From positions 4,182,372 to 4,246,371 of the forward strand of contig NC_054570.1 of NCBI RefSeq assembly GCF_017654505.1: a stretch of DNA of 64,000 nt, in the 5' to 3' direction. The position numbers and the translations under genes are program-made. The DNA comes from Polyodon spathula. Its lineage: Eukaryota > Chordata > Actinopteri > Acipenseriformes > Polyodontidae. Shown piece after piece: positions 58,036 to 64,000 of this stretch (position 1 is its first letter; the number at the start of each line of letters is the position of its first letter). Under the pieces are notes generated by a model. It ran no database searches. It saw only the letters and a list, made by a program, of their open reading frames with translations, and was not told the origin of the DNA.

Positions 58036-58352
58036 ACCGCTGTACTACAGTATACTGCGCGTAGCACGCATTTTAAAATGAATTCAAATAAACACACGCA
58101 ACCTGTGTATTTAAATTATACGAGTTTGAAACGTGTTCCTCTTTGCCCTCCTTTTAGAACTACAATACCCATCTGTTTCAAGCTTATGGGGAGTCTCCAG
58201 AATGCAAACAATAACAAATACCACTTTATTTTCTACAGTCAGTTGTTACAACACCCGCTTTCTCTGCTCTCATATGTGTGTGTGTGTGTGTCACACTGTT
58301 GTAGCTATTTGCAGGCTGCAGAAAAGAGAGAGACGCTGGACAATCCTTTGTC

Positions 58353-58390
<38 letters not shown>

Positions 58391-58779
58391 TATTATTATT
58401 ATTATTCCCTGGACGCTCTCTCAGCACCAAGGCCAGAGTCTTGCTCTGACAGCAACACGGCAACCATGGTAACCAGCACATCATCATCAACAACAAGGGC
58501 TCTGCGGCGCTTTCTTATAGGCTTAGTCCGCCCCTTATGCAAATGTAATCAGGTTTCAGACATCCCATTGGCTCTCAGCCGCACAACAGGACCAATGGGC
58601 ACAGACAGACCGACAAACAACCAATGAGAACAGACCGGTGAATACAAACGGGGAGGAATAACACACACAGCATGCAAACAGGCAGGGAATGCCGCACATG
58701 AACACAAATACACGGCTGCAGCGAACCAGTGAGTCCACTTGAAACAGCCCTCTCTGACCGTCAATCACTGAGCATATAT
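58036..58779. other. promoter-like unique region with (TTA)n
   Basis: Contains a near-match to the ZNF143 motif (ACTACAATACCCA at 58159), a (TTA)n run at 58351-58408, an octamer ATGCAAAT at 58538 and three CCAAT-type boxes between 58565 and 58625. Together these look promoter-like, but no gene start was identified. It lies upstream of minus-strand zinc-finger gene B. Confidence 0.35.
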
Positions 58780-59070
58780 GAAAAAAGCTGCCCTATCAGG
58801 GTCCTGCTGTGAGGGGGAAGTCCCTCCCCCCTCCTGTTGAAGAGGGACGTCCTCACAGTAACATATCACCATTTTCTTTCGAAATCAGAGGTCAGATGGA
58901 GACTCGACCTCGAAGGGTAATGGTTGTCATTCTCTTTCAGGAACCAGGGTTATGGTAATAACCTTATGTTCCCTTTCAATTGGAATGACAACTATTACCG
59001 AATGGGAATCTGTAGCAAAGCTGTCGTGGCTCCAGATTAGCGATAGCCTCAGAACCCTCATGACTCCTAA

Positions 59071-59810
59071 GGGCATGCCGTCTGCAACACCCTAGAGCCC
59101 AGAGAGGGTCTCGCTCAGTTCGCAACATCAAGGCGGTAAACACGCAAATGTCTGACTACCTGTCCATGTAGCAGCATTGTAGAGCTCATCTAAGGAGGCG
59201 TGTGCTGTCTACGATCCTCCTCTGACTCGTGCGGGGGAGGTCTGAAAGTTTCCAAAACCACTGATTGGTTAATATGGAATGAGGATACCACCTTTGGCAA
59301 AAAGGATGGATTTGTTCTTAATGTTACCCGCGAGTCACTTCCAGTGAAAGCCATACATGTTTCATCGATGGACAGCGCATGAAGCTCACTTACTCGTCTG
59401 GCAGATGTAATGGCTATTAAAAACGCCACCATCAAGGAAACAGGGTGCAGTTCTGCTGTCGCCATGGGCTTGAACGGGGGACCCGTAAGGGCTCGCAGTA
59501 CCAGTTCTAGATCCCACTTGGGAACATTACTTTTCATGGGAGGACAAAGCCTCCGAGCCCCTTTAAGAAATTGCACTGCCAGGAAAGTCAGTTTTGTCGT
59601 GGCACACTGATATTGCTGCCAGGTATACCTTCACAGTGGACGCTGATTTCCCTGCGTCAAACAGGTGCTGTAAGAAGGTTAATATCATCTCAATGGGGCA
59701 GGTCACCAGTCTTGGAAAACTTTCCATTTGTATGAGTACTGGGCTCTAGTGCTTGGCACCCTAGCAGACTGTAGTGTTTCTACTACTGCATCTGGCAAAC
59801 CTCGTCTGAA
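59071..59810 (-). pseudogene. DIRS tyrosine recombinase, frameshifted
   Basis: Readable in several frames. N-terminal core-binding segments are GLPDAVVETLQSARVPSTRA and, after a stop/frameshift, MILTFLQHLFDAGKSASTVK and YLAAISVCHD. The catalytic domain follows with FLKGARRLCPPMKS, WDLELVLRALTGPPF and the first catalytic Arg in ITSARRVSELHAL. A further frameshift precedes the tail with the expected Tyr (YRLDVA) and the end RVLQTACP near 59071. At least three frame breaks make it inactive as read. Confidence 0.82.
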
Positions 59811-60179
59811 TAGACAGCTCCGTTCAACGGCCTGACCCAGAGTTGGAGCTGGACTGGGTGTAGGTGCCATAATAGCCCCTCCGCTTGGCTCAGGAGGTCC
59901 TTGTGCAGCAGGAGCTGCCACGGCTGATCCAACAACATGTCGGAGAGGAGAGCAAACCAGGGGCGTCTTGGCCATCTGGGTGCAAACAGCAAAATCTATG
60001 CTCTCTCCACCCTGATCCTCTCTAGTGTCAGGAGTATTAATGGTAGTGGAGGGAACGCATACAAGAGCCCCTGTGGCCAGGGGTGAGGTAGCACTTCTAC
60101 TCCCAGGGGGCAAGAGTGGACTCGGCTGTGGCAAAAAGGTTGACTCGTGCAGTACGAAACCTCTCCCAAATCTGTTTCA

Positions 60180-60375
60180 CCACTTGAGGATGCAGCCTCC
60201 ACTCCGAGGAGGTCTGCTGCCTTGTTGTCCACACCGGGGAGGTGAACCGCCCTGATGGAATGCAAGTTTCTGTGCATCCAGGACAGGAGTCTGCGCGTGG
60301 TGTGGTGAAGGACCGGCAAGTGCAGGCTGTCTTGGTGATTTATGTAGGCTACCACTGTGGTGTCAGAAAACAGAG
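60180..60375 (-). pseudogene. DIRS RNase H fragment
   Basis: SDTTVVAYINHQDSLHLPVL and RAVHLPGVDNKAADLLG match the second Asp block and the H-x-P-G-x-x-N-x-x-A-D block of DIRS RNase H. The upstream part is absent, consistent with truncation near 60375. Confidence 0.78.
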
Positions 60376-60686
60376 GACATTGGGGGAACACAGCAGCAGC
60401 TCAAAGTCAAACAGCCGCGTATGTTTTTCTGATAACAAACAAGCTGAAACTCGGAGCAGCTGATTCAAATTCAGCGCCGTTTTGAGACACGGGCGAGGGG
60501 AGGAGCCAACAGCACAGCAGAACAATGCAGTTAAACGAGGCAGTCTTCCCAGCGACAGCGAGTGGAAGCGACAGCGAGTGGGAGAAGTACAGGCGTGGAA
60601 AAGTACAGAGCAGTTTCGAAGCAGGTTGAAAGCAGGTTGACGGCTGTAGAAGAAACTAAACTTAAAAAAAAAAAAAAAACCTCAAC

Positions 60687-61634
60687 ATGGTCTTCAAGCC
60701 AGTAATCTGTGACACCTGCTTGATGTGGGAAATCCGAGAAAACCCAGCCGAGCTAAACCAAGTGTGCGTAAAGTGCCGCGCGATCCAGGGTTTGCATAAA
60801 CTAGTAAGTATGCTAGAAATGGAGCTGGAAGAAGTGAGACAGCAACAGGATCTTGAGGAACTGGCACACCCACAATTCATGGAAGTCTGCATCACCCCTA
60901 ACAGACTGAAAGCCACCAGGGAGATAGAAGGTCAGAACAGCTGGGTTCAGGTAGGCAGAAGCAGGGAAAAAAAGAAACTTCGTCAAACACAACCACCAGA
61001 AATCAAAACAACCAACAGATTTGAGTCACTTCAGAATTTTGATGAGCAGAACCAACAACAAGAGAATGAAAGGAACAACATCCAGGACCCTATTGACAGT
61101 GGTGACCAGACAGCAAAAAGAAGGGAGGTCATGATTGTTGGGGACTCCATATTGAGAAACACAGCAAGTTCAATTCGCAGTTTGGACCCCCTTACTACAA
61201 CAGTGTGCTGCCTTCCGGGAGCCTCGGTCAAGCACATCACTGAGAACGTGGACAGGCTCCTAGAACGAACAGGAGACGACCCGGTAGTAGTCGTCCACAT
61301 CGGTACAAACAACATTGGAAGAGACAGACCAAAATCCCTGCAAAACAAATTCAGAGAGCTAGGAAGGAAATTAAAAGAGAAAACCAAAACTGTGGTATTT
61401 TCTGGTATACTACCCGCACCTTGCAAAGGACCATATGGACAGCTGGAAATAATTAATCAAAACGAATGGCTGAAGACGTGGTGCACACGGGAAGGCTTCA
61501 CCTATCTTGATCATTGGACCACATTCTACAACGAGGACTATCTGTATAGACGGGATGGACTGCATTTAAATAACAAGGGAACTAGTCTACTCGGAGAAAA
61601 GATCCTCGAGCAGGTTCGGAAGCATTTAAACTAG
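60687..61634 (+). CDS. CR1 ORF1 protein: Cys-pair module, coiled coil and SGNH/GDSL esterase domain
   Basis: A 315-aa protein presumed to bind LINE RNA and assist retrotransposition. Residues 8-30 hold a C-x2-C-x15-C-x2-C module (C8, C11, C27, C30). Residues 33-60 look coiled-coil-forming. A basic linker follows. The C-terminal half is an SGNH-hydrolase fold: GDS block with Ser154 (MIVGDSILR), GTNN block (206-209) and D290-x2-H293 (RRDGLHLNNKG). Esterase-type ORF1 is established for CR1 elements. The ATG follows an A17 stretch. The stop TAG (61632-61634) immediately follows the heptamer TTTAAAC, and ORF2 is open in the -1 frame. The frame is intact. Confidence 0.93.
   Translation: MVFKPVICDTCLMWEIRENPAELNQVCVKCRAIQGLHKLVSMLEMELEEVRQQQDLEELAHPQFMEVCITPNRLKATREIEGQNSWVQVGRSREKKKLRQTQPPEIKTTNRFESLQNFDEQNQQQENERNNIQDPIDSGDQTAKRREVMIVGDSILRNTASSIRSLDPLTTTVCCLPGASVKHITENVDRLLERTGDDPVVVVHIGTNNIGRDRPKSLQNKFRELGRKLKEKTKTVVFSGILPAPCKGPYGQLEIINQNEWLKTWCTREGFTYLDHWTTFYNEDYLYRRDGLHLNNKGTSLLGEKILEQVRKHLN
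61625..61631 (+). promoter_or_regulatory. candidate -1 ribosomal frameshift site (T TTA AAC) at the end of ORF1
   Basis: ORF1 codons here are CAT TTA AAC TAG, so the heptamer TTTAAAC is in the X XXY YYZ register required for tandem -1 slippage and sits directly before the stop. The -1 frame (CTA GAA AGG) is the ORF2 frame. A G-rich stretch (GGAAGGGGGGAG) follows within 6 bases. I do not see an obvious stem-loop or pseudoknot. Confidence 0.5.
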
Positions 61635-64000
61635 AAAGGAAGGGGGGAGAAATCAACAAAAAAACAGAAGGGAGACCGCATCAAAACAAGAACAACAACT
61701 CAGGTAAGACAACCATTAAATGTATTTATCTAAATGCTAGAAGTATCAGAAACAAAATTCTAGAACTTGAAGCTACTGCACTAACAGGTAACTATGATGT
61801 GATAGGTGTTACAGAAACGTGGTTGTCTGAGAGTGATGGGGACGAATATAATATTTGTGGGTATACACTGTATAGGAAAGACAGGCAGGACAGAAGAGGA
61901 GGAGGGGTAGCGCTATACATAAGAAACAGTCTTGAAGCCCAGGTGTTAAACCTGGACAAAGAAAATAAAACCGAATCAATATGGGTCAGAATAACAGACA
62001 AAAATTCAAAAGGCATAATAATAGGAGCATGCTATAGACCGCCAGATTCAGACGGTGAGCAAAATAATCTGTTATACAATGACATTAGAAATGTGTGTAG
62101 CAAAGGAGAAGCCATACTAATGGGGGATTTCAACTTCCCCCAAATAAAATGGGAAAACCCGGTGGGTAGCGCGAAGGATGAAATAGAAATGGTGGAAATG
62201 ACAAATGACTGCTTCCTAACACAATTTGTGAAGGCACCCACTAGAGGGGAGGCATGCCTTGATTTAGTCTTTTCAAATAGCGAAGATAGAATAACTAAAA
62301 CAGAGGTCAGAGAACCACTGGCAAACTCAGACCACAACATGGTCTCATTTGAAGTGTTTTTTAAATCCCCAAAAGTAAAGACTAAAGTTAAGGTTTACAA
62401 TTTTAGAAAAGCAAACTATGAAGGCATGAAACAGAGACTAACAGAAGTAGATTGGAGTAAAATAGAGAAAACACCCACAGAAGAAGGATGGTTGTTCTTC
62501 AAAAATGTAGTACTAGAGGCACAAAACAATTATATCCCTAAAGTAGACAAATCTAAATGTAAAACTAAATTGCCAAAATGGTTTAATAGATCAATTAAAA
62601 AAAATATTCAGCGAAAAAAGGCACTTTACAGAGCATTAAAAAAGGACCAAAAAGAAAGTACGCAGAAAGAGTACACAGAACTGCAAACGCAAGTCAAAAA
62701 GGAAGTTAGAAAGGCCAAGAGAGAAATAGAAATAAACATTGCTAAGGGAGCTAAAACCAATTCCAAAATGTTTTTCCAATATTACAACAGCAAGAGAACA
62801 TTCAAAGAGGAGATTAAATGTTTAAGAGATACAAATGGCAAAATCGTAGATGAAGAAAAAAAAAATAGCAAATATATTAAATGATTACTTTTCACAAGTT
62901 TTTACAAAGGAAGATACTGACAACATGCCCCACATGTCATCCAGTTCCTATCCAGTTTTAAATAACTTTAGCATAACTGAGGCAGAAGTGTTAAAGGGAC
63001 TAGGAGCTCTTAAAATAAACAAATCCCCTGGGCCGGATGAGATCCTCCCAGTAGTACTCAAAGAAATGAAAGAAGTAATTTACAAACCGCTAACCAAGAT
63101 CATGCAGCAGTCTCTTGACACAGGGGTGGTACCGACAGACTGGAAAATTGCAAACGTAATACCGATCCACAAAAAGGGAAACAAAACTGAACCAGGTAAC
63201 TACAGACCAGTAAGCCTGACTTCTATTATATGCAAACTTATGGAAACTATAATAAGATCCAAAATGGAAAATTACCTATATGGTAACAGGGTACTGGGAG
63301 ACAGTCAGCATGGTTTTAGAAAAGGGAGATCGTGCCTAACTAACTTGCTTGATTTTTTTGAGGATGCAACATCCATAATGGATAATTGCAAAGCATATGA
63401 CATGGTTTATTTAGATTTCCAGAAAGCTTTTGACAAAGTCCCGCACAAAAGATTAATTCTCAAACTGAACGCAGTTGGGATTCAAGGAAACACATGTACA
63501 TGGATTAGGGAGTGGTTAACATGTAGAAAACAGAAAGTACTGATTAGAGGAAAAACCTCAGAATGGAGTGTGGTAACCAGCGGTGTACCACAGGGATCAG
63601 TATTAGGTCCTCTGCTATTCCTAATCTACATTAATGATTTAGATTCTGGTATAGTAAGCAAACTTGTTAAATTTGCAGACGACACAAAAGTAGGAGGAGT
63701 GGCAAACACTGTTGCAGCAGCAAAGGTCATTCAAAATGATCTAGACAAGATTCAGAACTGGGCAGACACATGGCAAATGACATTTAATAGAGAAAAGTGT
63801 AAGGTACTGCACGCAGGAAATAAAAATGTACATTATAAATATCATATGGGAGATATTGAAATTGGAGAAGGAATCTATGAAAAAGACCTAGGAGTTTTTG
63901 TTGACTCAGAAATGTCTTCATCTAGACAATGTGGGGAAGCTATAAAAAAGGCTAAGAAGATACTCGGATACATTGTGAAAAGTGTTGAATTTAAATCAAG
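61631..64000 (+). CDS. CR1 ORF2: APE endonuclease and reverse transcriptase, partial, one frameshift
   Basis: It nicks target DNA and reverse transcribes the LINE RNA. The frame is open from about 61588, overlapping the end of ORF1, with no ATG before the endonuclease (LNARSIRNKILELE, VTETWLSES, GGGVALYIRN, GDFNFPQIKW, NSDHNMVSF). The frame ends at 62884 because of a run of 10 A (62856-62865). Reading on in the +1 frame the reverse transcriptase is open to the window edge: SPGPDEILPVVL, NYRPVSLTS, HGFRKGRSC, VYLDFQKAFDKVPH, SGVPQGSVLGPLLF and the catalytic FADD. The right end is cut by the window. Apart from the A run I found no stop codon. Confidence 0.9.

Larger units (their letters stand above)
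58780..60375 (-). mobile_element. DIRS-type retrotransposon remnant (RNase H and tyrosine recombinase end)
   Basis: Minus-strand order is RNase H, tyrosine recombinase, terminal region, as in DIRS elements. The terminal part includes inverted sequence (GGTAATGGTTGTCATTC facing GAATGACAACTATTACC around 58917-59002) and a hairpin at about 58809-58860. The gag and reverse transcriptase are missing. The right end is truncated next to a CR1 element. Confidence 0.82.
60376..64000 (+). mobile_element. CR1-type non-LTR retrotransposon (LINE), continues past the window
   Basis: A 5' untranslated region of up to 310 bp, ORF1 with an esterase domain, and ORF2 with APE-type endonuclease and reverse transcriptase. 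The 3' end lies beyond base 64000. It is the best-preserved retroelement here, with a single homopolymer frameshift in ORF2. The left boundary with the DIRS remnant is approximate. Confidence 0.92.

Overview
The window is vertebrate nuclear DNA, almost certainly from a ray-finned fish. I infer a non-teleost such as a sturgeon or paddlefish from the mix of families: spliced BTB- and C2H2-zinc-finger genes, many Tc1-like transposons, DIRS and Ty3/gypsy remnants, and a CR1-type LINE with an esterase ORF1. I could not test the species. There are no operons, CRISPR arrays or other prokaryotic features. I found no tRNA or rRNA gene by eye.

Left third (1-23.5 kb). Two related BTB/POZ zinc-finger genes lie head to head. 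A ZBTB9-type gene with one coding exon is on the minus strand (5684-7288). zbtb9 itself is on the plus strand with three coding exons that splice in phase (14998-18899, 663 aa predicted). The 7.7 kb between them is the likely shared regulatory region. The area is crowded with minisatellites (units about 22-47 bp), including two inside zbtb9 introns and one that starts at the stop codon of the minus-strand gene. The last coding block of zbtb9 is duplicated 1269 bp downstream with no mismatch seen over about 265 bp. A degenerate telomere-like CCCTA tract lies at 4.4-4.8 kb.

Middle (23.5-31.5 kb). This is a transposon cluster: an apparently intact Tc1-like element with a 338-aa DD34E transposase, a 1.5 kb fold-back element made of two inverted Tc1 transposase halves, three more decayed Tc1 lineages, a 43-base poly-G run, a purine-rich tract and a pogo/Tigger-like short element.

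Right half (31.5-64 kb). A minus-strand C2H2 zinc-finger gene (exons at 44680-44410, 38502-38185 and 32930-32419) splices in phase but has lost most of its fingers. Its introns hold hAT, CR1 and other repeats. A Ty3/gypsy remnant is split by a Tc1 element with two stop codons. A second gene of the same zinc-finger type (exons at 55196-54758 and 53690-53539) is broken in its finger exon by a Tc1 fragment. The window ends with a DIRS remnant followed by a long, nearly intact CR1-type LINE that runs off the right edge.

The most interesting observation is in that LINE. The ORF1 stop codon directly follows a perfect TTTAAAC slippery heptamer placed in frame as T TTA AAC. ORF2 is open in exactly the -1 frame and has no ATG before its endonuclease domain. 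This suggests ORF2 is made by programmed -1 frameshifting as an ORF1-ORF2 fusion.
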